A stretch of 64,000 nt of DNA from assembly GCA_963920705.1 (NCBI GenBank), contig OY987230.1:18687320-18751319 (forward strand), in the 5' to 3' direction. Position 1 is the stretch's first letter, and each line of letters opens with the position of its first letter. The stretch comes from Odiellus spinosus (taxonomy: Eukaryota; Arthropoda; Arachnida; Opiliones; Phalangiidae). The translations under genes and the position numbers were made by a program. Shown one piece after another: positions 36,101 through 47,640 of this stretch. The notes beneath the pieces are model-generated. The model was not told the DNA's origin, did no database searches, and was given only the letters and a program-made list of their open reading frames with translations.

Positions 36101-37070
36101 ATTATATATATATTTCAAAGAATAGCTTCGCTGCCAATTTAATCTGAATTAGCTTAATTTTAGTTTTCAACTTTAGAATCTTGATAGAATTCTTGCTCCA
36201 CTATGATTTTAGATTTTAAATTTTAATAATTATAAAAAATTGAATAAATTGTTGGCTTTTATATGAAAATTCCAACAAAGAATAGAGGATTTCTATTATA
36301 TTCTGGGTGCCATATTTACAGAATGAGTTTCATTCTCTGCAGGCCTATCTGTATAACGTAGGTCAGAGTTAACTTCGATTTGGTGAAATGAAAATGAAAC
36401 GCTCGTGTTACCTTTGTTGTGGTGCAATTTTGTATTGATTCTTATTATATTTTTCAATATGTTTCTACGAACTATTTTCTATCTTAATGAGCTTTTATAT
36501 TATATATTATACCGCCTTACGTTTTCGTATATTACAACTTCACTCGCGAACAAAAAGATACGTAAGTTCGGCTGTCAAATACTCTTTGTCTGTTTATACC
36601 GAGAAAAAACCCGCTGAGACGAAAATGCCAAACAAAAAAATTGTTTAAAATTGGTTTTAAATTTTCTGCGCGTACAAAAGTATTGGTGCCTTTTTTCGCC
36701 TACAAAGAGATATGACGGAGACTACCTTTATTCTTACTGAAACTTGGATATAATTTTGAATATCGTAGGGGTTTGAATTCTACAAATCCTCTTTTCATTC
36801 TTTTTCCCCTTTAATATTCAGTCATCTTAGTTTTTTCTCATTTCAAAAGAAAGGGGAAAATATATTAGAGAATTTCAAAATTCGTGTCTCGTTCGCAGTT
36901 TGGAATAGTAAAACTAACCTAGAGATTCACTGTAGGCTCTGCAAGCGCCACATTTATATTTGAAGACATATTTCATTGCGGGGAATTTTAATTTTAAAAA
37001 ATTTCGAAATTATTAAATGTATATTTTTACTGTTGTGGTAACGTTTTATGACATCTGTCATTTTAAGATT
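36101..37070. other. Unassigned DNA with a MITE-7 fragment
   Basis: 36925-37060 carries the MITE-7 blocks TTGCGGGGAATTTTAATTTT and TATTTTTACTGTTGTGGTAA. 36435-36560 includes a very degenerate inverted member of the GGCGGATTAATACA family. No gene recognised. Confidence 0.4.
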
Positions 37071-37074
37071 GCTC

Positions 37075-37580
37075 ATAATTTTGTTCGATTTCAATCAGTG
37101 GCGAGCATAACTTTATTATCTTAAAATAATCTAGGGAAAGTGTATTTTTTTATGGTGCAATCGGTTTATGCCTAGGAGAGTTTAAAGAAAAGTTGCGGTA
37201 TTTTAAGAAAGGGGTCATTTTTGGAAATTTTGCTCGATTTCAATCAGTGGCGAGGCATCTTTTTCGAGTGGCGAGACAGGATTTATCTCAAGAATGTCTA
37301 CTTTCTAATGGTGCAATCAGTTTATGCCTAGGAGATTGTAGAGAAAAGTTACGGCCATTTTAAGATTGGGGTCATTTTTGGGACTTTTGCTCGATTTCAA
37401 TCAGTGGCGAGGCATGATTTTATTATCTTAAAATAATCTAGGGAATGCCTACTTTCTAATGGTGCAATCAGTTTATGCCTAGGAGATTGTAAAGAAAAAT
37501 TATGGCCATTTTAAAATAAGGGTCATATTTGTGAATTTTGCTCGATTTCAATCAGTCGGGAGGCATCTTTTTCGAGATAT
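37075..37580. repeat. Satellite array 1, unit about 152 bp, 3-4 units
   Basis: Units start at TTGCTCGATTTCAATCAGTG (about 37079, 37228, 37386, 37538) and contain GGTGCAATCAGTTTATGCCT and GTTACGGCCATTTTAAG. Clearly related to, but shorter and more diverged than, the 172-bp array at 45020-46735. Confidence 0.85.
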
Positions 37581-38267
37581 TTATATGTTACTCTTGATAT
37601 TATTGAAACGTTACGAATTTATCCAAGTTTGTTGATGCGAACGCGACTCATTATTAAGACTTTGGAAAAAGCAAACTGGATGTTTTGTGGTTTTTTTAAA
37701 AAATCCTTATTTTTCGTGGCTTTAGTCGCTGAGTTGACGTTATACATTGTTTTTTATTATTATTTTATTTTTCTATTTGCTCGCGTGGTTGGCCTACTAA
37801 AATGTTTCCCCGGTTCCGCCTTGGTCACGCTAATGATACACCTCGAGCTAAGCCTTTTTTCATAGTTTTATATAGAAGGCATTTTTTTCTGTTGGCGCCA
37901 GTAGCGTTCTACGCATTTACCTAAACATATAGGTATATATGCTCGATTTATTTTGAGTTTAAAATGTCTTATATAAAAACGCCTAAAAAGTGAAATAACA
38001 CAGGAATATTTCGTTTCTGAGACTCCTAAAAATAAATTTATAAATTTATATTGAATTTTTTATGGGGTTTTTTTTTTTAGTATAAAATGCATTCATCCAT
38101 CTTTGTCAAAAGTGTAAAACATAGTTTTAACTTTTTTCTTTGAGATACGTACGAAAATAATTCTGCTTAAATAAAATTTACATTCAAAATTGTACTTTTT
38201 TTTAAACAATTTTGGTCGAGAGTACATTGTGAACTACTTTGAAAGCATTGCCGGATTAATACACAAC
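37581..38267. other. Unassigned DNA
   Basis: A 78-codon frame at 37629-37865 is hydrophobic but not recognisable. Nothing else seen. Confidence 0.35.
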
Positions 38268-38274
38268 ATTATAT

Positions 38275-38591
38275 CAGAAATAGATGAACCGAAATTATCA
38301 ACGAGCTATTCCTCTAACGCCACAGGCAAGTTCTCCGTTTCCCCTCTCTTAGACGACAGTTGTAGCCCCCTCCCCCGCGGAATTTCGCCTAGCCGAGAAA
38401 CGTTGAATGCGCCACCTGGCTTGGTTTGCAGCCGTCGCTACGTGGGGCGATCAGTTTCCCAAGATCCTCCTCGGTATTTCATTGAGGCCGAGGAAGCCCA
38501 TTCCCCCAGTGCTTACCCTCCCCATTCACTCCAAATAAAATGCATTTCCCAATCTAAGCTCTCGTTGATAATTTCGGTTCATCTATTTCTG
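38275..38591. mobile_element. MITE-9, 317 bp
   Basis: Terminal inverted repeats of about 32 bp starting CAGAAATAGATGAACCGAAA. Flanked by perfect 7-bp repeats ATTATAT (38268-38274 and 38592-38598). The CAGAA ends and the 7-bp duplication tie it to the MITE-1 superfamily. The GC-rich interior (GAATTTCGCCTAGCCGAGAA) is unique in the window, and an open frame of 144 codons runs across it and out of both ends. I do not consider that frame a gene, because it includes both terminal repeats. Confidence 0.88.
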
Positions 38592-38598
38592 ATTATAT

Positions 38599-38935
38599 CA
38601 GAAGCCGATGAAACCCTCCTTTGAAGTCTATTACTCCCGGGTCTTGTCTACCCCTCTCTGTATGGGTTATTCTCAAAAGGCGCGATTCGTACGCCTCCTA
38701 ACGGTAGATGTTTTCGGAGCGGGAGCTCGTCGAGCGAATATCTCTAGCAGCCTTGGAGTTCGTCCAAAAAACGTCGTCGTTTGTGGAGAGAGAGAATTTC
38801 CAATTTTCCGTAGACAGGGGGGATGAAGTAGGACCCCTTCTAACTCGTAAAATTGGGAATTTTACCCATACAGAGAGGAGCGCTATATGGAACATTGGAG
38901 TAGTAGACTTCAAAGGAGGGTTTCATCGGCTTCTG
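38599..38935 (+). mobile_element. MITE-1 copy B3
   Basis: Subfamily B. It starts 7 bp after MITE-9. The target duplication ATTATAT at 38592-38598 and 38936-38942 shares its left copy with the right duplication of MITE-9. It differs from B5 at one position by eye. Confidence 0.93.
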
Positions 38936-38994
38936 ATTATATATATATATATATTTTAATTCTAATTTCATAGTTTGACCTTTCCATAATTGTT

Positions 38995-39258
38995 TAAAGT
39001 CCGTTTCAAAACGTTTTCCTAGAGTCGTGTGAACAGGACATCGTCTTTTCTCGAATCTATTTGATTCGATTTCTCGAAACTGCTTCGGGAACCAGTTTCG
39101 TACCGATTCGGTTTCAACAACCGATAGATGAAGCTACAATAAAATCGATTTCTAAAGATAATGCGTTAACTACTTGACGCTTAAAACGATTCCGCATGGG
39201 CTTTGAATTTTATCGTTTGAAATCGATTAAGAAATGCTAGTGTGATCGCGGCTTTAGA
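38995..39258. mobile_element. MITE-6 copy b
   Basis: CCGTTTCAAAACGTTTTCCT, AGAGTCGTGTGAACAGGACA, AAACTGCTTCGGGAACCAGT and GATTAAGAAATGCTAGTGTG in family order, with one unit of the segment that is duplicated in copy a. Confidence 0.7.
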
Positions 39259-41718
39259 TAATTTCAAAATTAATATATTTTAAATTTTAAATACAAGGAT
39301 GAACTTTAAATGATCATTGGTACGATTGCAATCTTAAAAGATACTAAAATAACCGTTGGAAAAAAATACATTTGCGTGAAATTGAAAAGTTGAATTGTTT
39401 CTTTGGTTATAAGTTCCTTTTGGTAAAATGCATGGTTTCAATTCTTGCCACGATTTGAGTTTAGTAGGTGTAACTGAAACCAGTAAATCACGTTTAAAAA
39501 GACAAATTTCTGTTGGCGTCAAGTCTAGCTTTAAAAAAACATACTTCATACTTCTCTCGAAACTTGCGAAATAAAAATCTTAAAAAAGAAACCAAAAAAG
39601 GCGTCATTCGGAAGACTTGCTCCATCTTTTGAAGCGTAAAAACGGAAAAACGGAAATTTTTCTCACCATATTCTATAAATTTAGTTAAAGATTTCATTAG
39701 GTACAAACCTAAGACTAGGTTCTTTCTCTATGAAATAATTTCTTAGAGATAGAGAGGGGTATAGATTTATACGAATTGAAAATTAAATTAGAATCTCTTT
39801 TTAAATTTTTTTTTTAATCTTTATTTGTCAGTGCGCCAAAAAGGTAAGGTTCGGTTTTAGTAACTAATATATATTTATATAGGAATAAGGACTAGCCTAG
39901 CTTCAAACGTGGTGTCAATTGGAGATTAAATATGTACAAATACGCCCACGAAACGAAAACTCTTTGAAGCTTAATGTTAAGATTTATTTATAGGAACAGA
40001 CACTAGGCGCCCCTAAGATTTTTTTTTACTAAATTTATTAAAAAGAATGATTCAAATTTTGATGATCGTAGAGAATTTAAAATATACTACTACATCTCAA
40101 TTTAAAATAAAATTAAATAAAACACGTCATAATTATATTTTTCGTTAATTTGATACTTTAACTTTTAATTTAATCTATAATTATCTCGTTAATTTTAAAT
40201 AATTTATCTTTACTTTTTAAATTAGGGGGTGTAAAGTAATAAATTAATTTGATTGTGGTAATTTAATATAATGTTTAATAATTAGTTCAATCTTCTAACG
40301 TTAACGCCATTAATATTAATAAAAGGCCTTGGAAACTAATTAAATTCGTTTTTGATATTCTAATTAATTTTTAATTTATTTAAACCCTAGCTATAATCTT
40401 ATTAATTTAAAATTTTAATCAAAATAATAAGATTTCTATCACTTAATTAGAAAATACCATAATTCGTATCTAATTCAATTAAGAATCTTAATTAAAATGT
40501 CTTGTTTTTATTTCTATTTTTTCTTCTTCTTGCTTTCATTTGGTAAGTTTTTACGTTGTTAGAGTTAATTAAACAATGATCTTTTTTCCCCCCGTTCAAG
40601 GTTTCGTATTATTACACTTCTGTTAAGAACAGTTTGAAAATCTACTTTTTTGTCTAATGACTTTTAATGTTGTGTATTAATCCGCCTTAATTTTCACTGG
40701 TTTGCAAAATTGCTCACGAATATAATTAACTCCAGAATTATTTTTCGCCACCTACAAAGATTGGTTAAATTTTCTGAAAACTAAATTCTAATTCCGAGAA
40801 AATTATTTCAGTTTAGAATAAATTAAAATTAATTTAGTACGATTATTCTATTACGAGTAATAAAATTTGCAATCAATTTTTTGGAAACCTTTTTCTGTTA
40901 AAATTCATTTCCAAAGTTTGGTTAAGTAAGTTAATGTAAATGAAATATAAAATCGACCTGTTATTCAGATGAACCCAACATCTCTAAATTAAAAAGCTGT
41001 TTTTAGCGAATATTTTAATTTTTACCTGTGCATTCGAAAAGTTTTAAATCCTCGTCTCAAGGGGATGTAAATTTAAAACTTTCAATTAGGCCTAAAAACA
41101 TAACTAGGAATGTTTCAATAATCTTAGTGAAATTTTAAGAAATTCTTAATTAATAATTATTTTCCTGAAGAAGCTTTTTTTTTTTCTTTTTTAAATTTAA
41201 TGAATGAAGTTTGCAAAACTAATATTTCTAATTAATTCCTTATAATTTCTAAAGAATAATCTTTTACCTCTTATTCGCTAAATTAAGAAGAAAGATATTT
41301 AAAAGAATTAAAGGCTTAGTTCCCCTCGGCGAGCAAAATCTTCGTTTTCACAGACCATATAACCTAAATGCACTATTAAAGTCCAAGGAAAATCCCCTAT
41401 AACCCTTGTTCTAATCTAAGGTTACATTGATCGTTTGTATATAAAGTAACTATTTTCACCTTAGTTCGCGATAAGTTTATAATATAGTCAAAGCTACGGC
41501 GGATTAATACCTAATATAAAATCTCATGGGATAGATAGAAATTCTTTCAAACTCCACTCGATTATGAGATTAGGGGTATTGAGGAAAAATAAATCGGACT
41601 CATCCAAGCTAAACAAGACGATCGCCTTAAATTTCGTTCAGGTCATCTTAAGATTGCGCCACTGTCAAAGCTAAAGTACCTTTCAATCTCTAAAAAAACA
41701 AAAAATAATAATTACAAT
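39259..41718. other. Very AT-rich stretch
   Basis: Mostly low-complexity TAATTTAAA-type DNA (40060-40470). Members of the GGCGGATTAATACA family lie at about 40640-40740 (inverted) and 41485-41560. At 40497-40542 an ATG opens 15 codons of mostly aromatic and leucine residues, ending in a donor-like GGTAAGT. It looks like a signal-peptide first exon but could be chance in T-rich DNA. Confidence 0.35.
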
Positions 41719-42055
41719 CAGAAGCCGATGAAACCCTCCTTCGAAGTCTATTACTCCCGGGTCTTGTCTACCCCTCTCTGTATGGGTTATTCTCAAAAGG
41801 CGCGATCCGTACGCCTCCTAACGGTAGATGGTTTCGGAGCGGGAGCTCGTCGAGCGAATATCTCTAGCAGCCTTGGAGTTCGTCCAAAAAACGTCGTCGT
41901 TTGTGGAGAGTGAGAATTTCCAATTTTCCGTAGACAGGGGGGAAGAAGTAGGACCCCTTCTAACTCGTAAAATTGGGAATTTTACCCATACAGAGAGGAG
42001 CGCTATATGGAACATTGGAGTAGTAGACTTCAAAGGAGGGTTTCATCGGCTTCTG
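41719..42055 (+). mobile_element. MITE-1 copy B4, no target duplication
   Basis: Subfamily B, 337 bp, intact ends. The flanking heptamers TTACAAT and ATATGTA do not match. The right flank is a MITE-7 interior (ATATGTATATATATTTCGAA), but the left flank is not the other half of MITE-7. Confidence 0.92.
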
Positions 42056-42145
42056 ATATGTATATATATTTCGAATCGTTTTTTAACGATCTTTCCGAAA
42101 ATGCTACTCAATTTCCATTTTGAGTTCATGAAAAATCCGTGAGAG
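42056..42145 (+). mobile_element. MITE-7 right part
   Basis: TCGTTTTTTAACGATCTTTC, CGAAAATGCTACTCAATTTC and AGTTCATGAAAAATCCGTGA. Only the 3' third is present, starting exactly at MITE-1 B4. Confidence 0.7.
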
Positions 42146-42950
42146 GCTCACTTTATTATTGAAGGAAATTAAAAGCTTCGTTGAAAATTGGGGGTGATAT
42201 AAATTTCTTCTTTATCCGCGGTAAACTTCTCCGAAAATGAAACATAGGGAAAGGGAGAAGGGTGTGATGTGGGACTTACAAGGATCCGAAGTCCAATACC
42301 TCATCGCTCATACCAGCGAAGCGGAAAAAGGGGATAAAATATTTCTCGCTAATTGATGGAATAAAAATGAGATCCATAAATATGAGAGAAAATTCATTAA
42401 CGTTACTACATGTATACGCATTTTTGTTCGAGATTAGTTGACGTAATGGTTAGAACATATAGCGTATTGATACGCGATGTTAAACCTGATCGAGATGAAA
42501 GTAGTACATGTCAAGTAACCTTGAACACGCTTATTAGCTTTTTCCTGCCTTCATTTTGGCTTCATTCCCATCCCTCCCTATTCTTTTCGGTGCAATTTTA
42601 TACCAGAGAAGGGGCTAAACAATGAAAACAAACACATTATGAGCCTTTTAACTTTTCAAAGTTCATTCTGTTTAAAACGGCGATTCCAGAGAAATAAAAA
42701 TCGAACGCTCTACTGATTTAATTTCGAATGAATATTTTTAAAAATAAATTATTCTGAAATTAGTTAGGAATTAAATTTAACAAATTCGTAGAATTGTTGT
42801 TTGGAAACTGACGAAAGCTTTCTCACACAGTTCCCTTTTTTAAAAACTTAACTTCTCCTTCAGCTCCATGCGTTTCTTTAATCAATTTTTCAAAATATAT
42901 CTCCACCATGGATTCTAATTATAGAACGTTGATAAAGATGAATTACAAAT
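42146..42950. other. Unassigned DNA with one dispersed-family copy
   Basis: 42445-42535 is a GGCGGATTAATACA-family member (GCGTATTGATACGCGATGTT). No gene recognised. Confidence 0.4.
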
Positions 42951-42952
42951 CA

Positions 42953-43104
42953 CGGCGTTCATAAGCTTCCTTTAACGGCCAAAAAAGTGCGGGAAAAAAG
43001 TAGTAACTAAGAAAAATATTATCTTTATTCAAAGCAGCCACTCACCAGGTTTTGTTATTTCCTACTTTCGCCACTGTTTGCCTTTAGAGGACGCTTATGA
43101 AGCC
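42953..43104. mobile_element. MITE-3 copy e
   Basis: GGCGTTCATAAGCTTCCTTT on the left, TAGAGGACGCTTATGAAGCC on the right, paired inner arms AAGTAGTAACTAAG / TTGTTATTTCCTACTT. Confidence 0.8.
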
Positions 43105-43740
43105 CAGGTTTAGTTAAACCTCTTTTTCCATTGAAACATAGATGTTCATTGTTAGTATGGGCTATTCTTAAGTGTAAACTTTCTAAAGAAAAATCCTACT
43201 ACCTCTTATATAGCTGCAAAAATGACTGAATTTTCGAAAAATATTTTACGAAGATATTATTTACAACTTTTCATCCTCTAGAATTACATTCTTAATTATG
43301 ATTGAACTCTTTTACAAGAGCTTCAGAGGTCATTAACTTCTTTCGTATACTGCACTAACCTTAATTACTTTCTAAACGTACATAGAGTTTCCAAAAACCA
43401 AGTGTATCGTTTGATCATATGGACTATCATTTCTTAGGGATCTCATATGGGGAAGAAAACAAGGCCTATATCTTCTGCCGTCTTAACAGATAACCTTACA
43501 AAACAGGACCACATAAGAAACAAAAGGGTGTTTGGGATAGGAAACTCCGTGACTAATAATGTGTGTCGAGTATTGTTTCCACTTCTCTTATTCAAAGGCT
43601 CAGGAACTATTATTACCAGAACAGTCGGAAATTTCATTACCAACAATACTAGCTTAACCCCTAGGACTATATAAGAAACCAATTATTGATATTTAAAGAG
43701 GTCTTGAAAAAGGCACTTTTTTTTCCTCTTCGCCCTCCCT
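43105..43740. other. Unassigned DNA with one 75-codon frame
   Basis: A plus frame from a true ATG at 43447 to a stop at 43674 has even composition and no repeat character, but I recognise no family and see no splice signals that decide the matter. It is either a small gene or chance. Confidence 0.25.
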
Positions 43741-43744
43741 TTAA

Positions 43745-44177
43745 AGGGAGGATGCAACCTAAAAACAAGTGATTTTTTATCGATTCCTTATTGTTTAAAT
43801 AGGTCTAATCCACTACTGAAAATATGTACAAACAAATATTAAACTAGAAATAAATTTAAAACTTACCCTGAAAATAGGCTTAGTGGGATTCATGGAGGTC
43901 CTGTTTTCCTCGCGTGTAAGGTCTAGCGACCAATCGCGCGCGACGTAAGTCTCGTGGAGATCTCGCGTGAACGACGGGCCTTTGCTCATTGGTCGCTAGA
44001 CCTTACACGGACGCGATTCAGGATCTACATGAATCCCGCTAAGCCTATTTTCAGGGTAAGTTTTAAATTTATTTCTAGTTTAATATTTGTATTGTAACCT
44101 TTTTATCGATGGATTAGGCCTATTTAAACGATAAGGAATCGATAAAAAATCACTTGTAATTAGGTTGCATTCTCCCT
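43745..44177. mobile_element. MITE-4 copy d, full length
   Basis: 433 bp between TTAA sites (43741-43744 and 44178-44181), with the same ends as copy c. The two copies differ at only a few positions by eye over their whole length. Confidence 0.9.
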
Positions 44178-44181
44178 TTAA

Positions 44182-45015
44182 AATAAAATAAGTCTGTTTA
44201 CACGTACTTGCAAATAAAGAGCTTATAAAGAGGTAAACTATTGAATGGGAATTGAGTAGCAAGAACCATTTGGGCCTAATTTTGGGGTTAAGTAAACGAT
44301 TAGCAATCACTTGAATAAATTCCGTTTCTTTTCAACCTTTCTCTCTAAAGTAACTGTTTCAAAATCTTTCAGGTATAAGAGCTTTGTCCCCCTCCTCCTA
44401 TGACGATCGCCCTAGTTTCGAGGACGTTGCGAAGAAAACGGGTAGTGGGGTGATTATAAAGGAACTTAAGGAAGACATCCTATTAAAGGAGACTAACTTT
44501 TAGCAAATCGCCTTTTTGTTTACTCTCCTCTAATGGCCTGACCGTTCTTATAAGGATCGATATTATATATACGGATGCTTCTATAAGTTCTAAACGTTAG
44601 GCCTAACGTGTCTATGTAAGGACAATGGTCGACCCAAATCTTGTTTCTTAACCCTAGCCTATTATATACAGCCGTTCCGTTTTAGATCGGTGTGTAGGCG
44701 TCGGAACCCCTTTTGCACGAATGAGAGAGTGAGAAAGGAAGAAAAGTATTAGCGGAATTAATTACCCTTGTCGCTTTTCATCCGCGGCTGATCAGTTGTT
44801 TAGACCGAGGCTTAGCTTCGTAGAGCTTGACACTAGTATAGATAAAATGATACTGCGTTACGTATTTTATTGTTCATGATTAGCGAAACTACTTTTATAA
44901 TATAACGTTTAAAATTGTGTACTAATTCGCTGTTGCTTTTGCTGTGTTACAAACTGAACACAAATTGTATTTATGAATAAGCGTGAATTTATTTATGCTG
45001 ACACGAATATATATC
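44182..45015. other. Unassigned DNA
   Basis: 44575-44830 is GC-richer and not repetitive, but no exon is recognised. Confidence 0.35.
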
Positions 45016-45019
45016 AATG

Positions 45020-46735
45020 CATTATTTGGATTTTTGCTCTTTTTCCATCTGTGGCGGAATAATCTTTAACGAGTGGCTCATGTCAATTTTAGTATTTTAA
45101 ATTAATCTAGGGTATGACTTCTTTCTAAAGGTGCTGTCGGTTTAGGCCTAGGTGTTAGGAAAGAAAAGTTATGGCGGTTTTAAGAAAGGGGTCATTTTTG
45201 GATTTTTGCTCTTGTTCCATCTGTGGCGGAATAATCTTTAACGAGTGGCTCATGTCAATTTTAGTATTTTAAATTAATCTAGGGAATGTCTTCTTTCTAA
45301 AGGTGCTGTCGGTTTAGGCCTAGGTGTTAGGAAAGAAAAGTTATGGCCGTTTTAAGAAAGGGGTCATTTTTGGATTTTTACTCGATTTCTGTCAGTGGCG
45401 GAATAATCTTTAACGAGTGGCTCATGTCAATTTTAGTATTTTAAATTAATCTAGGGAATGTCTTCTTTCTAAAGGTGCTGTCGGTTTAGGCCTAGGTGTT
45501 AGGAAGGAAAAGTTGTGGCCGTTTTAAGAAAGGGGTCATTTTTGGATTTTTGCTCTTTTTTAATCCCTGGCGGAATAATCTTTAACGAATGGCTCATGTC
45601 AATTTTAGTATTTTAAATTAATCTAGGGAATGTCTTCTTTCTAAAGGTGCTGTCGGTTTAGGCCTAGGTGTTATGAAAGAAAAGTTATGGCCGTTTTAAG
45701 ATAGGGTCATTTTTGGATTTTTGCTCTTTTTCCATCTGTGGCGTAATAATCTTTAACGAGTGGCTCATGTCAATTTTAGTATTTTAAATTATTCTAGGGA
45801 ATGTCTTCTTTCTAAAGGTGCTGTCGGTTTAGGCCTAGGTGTTAGGAAAGAAAAGTTATGGCCGTTTTAAGAAAGGGGTCATTTTTGGATTTTTGCTCTT
45901 TTTTAATCCCTGGCGGAATAATCTTTAACGAGTGGCTCATGTCTATTTTATTATTTTATATTAATCTAGGGAATGTCTTCTTTCTAAAGGTGCTGTCGGT
46001 TTAGGCCTAGGTGTTATGAAAGAAAAGTTATGGCCGTTTTAAGAAAGGGGGTCATTTTTGGATTTTTGCTCTTTTTCCATCTGTGGCGGAATAATCTTTA
46101 ACCAGTGGCTCATGTCAATTTTAGTATTATAAATTAATCTAGGGGATGTCTTCTTTCTTAAAGTGCTGCCGGTTTAGGCCTAGGTGTTAGGAAAGAAAAG
46201 TTATGACCGTTTTAAGAAAGGGGTAATTTTTGGATTTTTGCTCTTTTTCCATCTGTGGCGGAATAATCTTTAACGAGTGGCTCATATCAATTTTATTATT
46301 TTATATTAATCTAGGGAAGGTGTACTTTCTAATGGTGCTATCGGTTTAAGCCTAGGTGTTATGAAGGAAAAGTTATGGCCGTTTTAAGGAAGGGGTCATT
46401 TTTGGATTTTTGTTCTTTTTTAATCCCTGGCGGAATAATCTTTAACGAGTGGCTCATGTCTATTTTATTATTTTATATTAATCTAGGGAATGTCTTCTTT
46501 CTAAAGGTGCTGTCGGTTTAGGCCTAGGTGTTATGAAAGAAAAGTTATGGCCGTTTTAAGAAAGGGGTAATTTTTGGATTTTTGCTCGATTTCCATCTGT
46601 GGCGGAATAATCTTTAACGAGTGGCTCATGTCAATTTTATTATCTTATATTAATCTAGGGAAGGTGTACTTTCTAATGGTGCTATAGGTTTAGGCCTAGG
46701 TGATAGTAGAGAAAAGTTACGGCCATTTTAAGATA
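45020..46735. repeat. Satellite array 2, 172-bp unit, about 10 units
   Basis: Each unit contains GTCATTTTTGGATTTTTGCT, GGCGGAATAATCTTTAACGA, TTAATCTAGGGAATGTCTTC and GTCGGTTTAGGCCTAGGTGT. The anchor GTCATTTTTGG recurs at 45191, 45363, 45535, 45706, 45878, 46051, 46223 (variant), 46395 and 46567 (variant), a very regular 171-173 bp. Units are highly similar. They alternate between two forms (TTTTTCCATCTGTGGC and TTTTTTAATCCCTGGC), which suggests a partial higher-order pattern. Confidence 0.95.
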
Positions 46736-47519
46736 TACGTAAGAATTCTTCCGTGACAGTAAGATTATCGTTTTTTTCGTCATGATGACTTAGAACTAAA
46801 CGACCATAACGAAACAGACGTTAAAAGTGGCAAGAAGAAGTCATAGGAAAACTACTGCTTACAATTGTTAACTTCGACGATCCCATGTTAGCTCTTTAGC
46901 CAAGAAGCAATTGGAGATTTCATCACGTGGGTAGTTAGACTCGGTATTTATCTATATCACTAAAGATTTTCCAGCTTTTTACCTGTATAAATCTCCTCCT
47001 GGCATACCTTTAAAGTTGGGATTAACAACCGAACAAGTATAAGAAGTCCTTTGTTTCTTCTGTATATAGTTGCAAAAAAAAGGGAACTTTTTATCTCTTT
47101 ACAAGACTTGGTTGTCTTCTTTTTGGTTAGGATATAACCTTCTAGTATAAGACCCACAGTTGGTTTCCCTATCACTAGGCCTAACAGAACCCGTGATAAA
47201 TGTGAAATAGCCAGCGGCGTCCCAAGCCTAATTATTGTTAGTGAAAAAGGCTGCGGTTAAGCCTTTTGGCCTTCTAATAGAAGTTTTAATACCATTGCGA
47301 TGCTCTATAGCTACTATAGATCAGCGGATGAAGTTGATATCAAATCAGCATTGTTTAAATGTAATTTCATAGTTATATTTTAATAGTACAAACCTTTCAA
47401 TTCGGGAAAATTTTACAGATTTGTTTCTGAATATGATTAATCAAATTAATTTCCTCTTCCCGTTTATTTGAGTATAAATAAAGTGAGTTATATCCAGTGG
47501 GTTTTAGGATATGTGGATG
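46736..47519. other. Unassigned DNA
   Basis: Nothing recognised. Confidence 0.4.
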
Positions 47520-47640
47520 AAAAGTCGGGCATTTAAGGCATGTAATAAGGTTGCTTTCGCGCGGTCTTTTTCGTAAAAGTACTTAATCTAGAAAGTTCTA
47601 AGTTTCGTATGAAAATTATCGTTAATTAGGTTCCTGAAAT
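47520..47640 (-). mobile_element. MITE-7 fragment
   Basis: GCGGTCTTTTTCGTAAAAGT and ATGAAAATTATCGTTAATTA, the left end of the family in inverted orientation. Confidence 0.55.

Noticed and set aside
38190..38624. 144-codon plus-strand frame
   Set aside because: It spans MITE-9 from one terminal repeat to the other and continues into MITE-1, so it is an accident of the insertions.
38599..38959. Repeated 71-85 codon frames (both strands) that recur in every MITE-1 copy
   Set aside because: They arise from the shared element sequence, overlap in several frames, run through the terminal inverted repeats, and are broken differently in the A copies. No frame shows a codon-like pattern of change.
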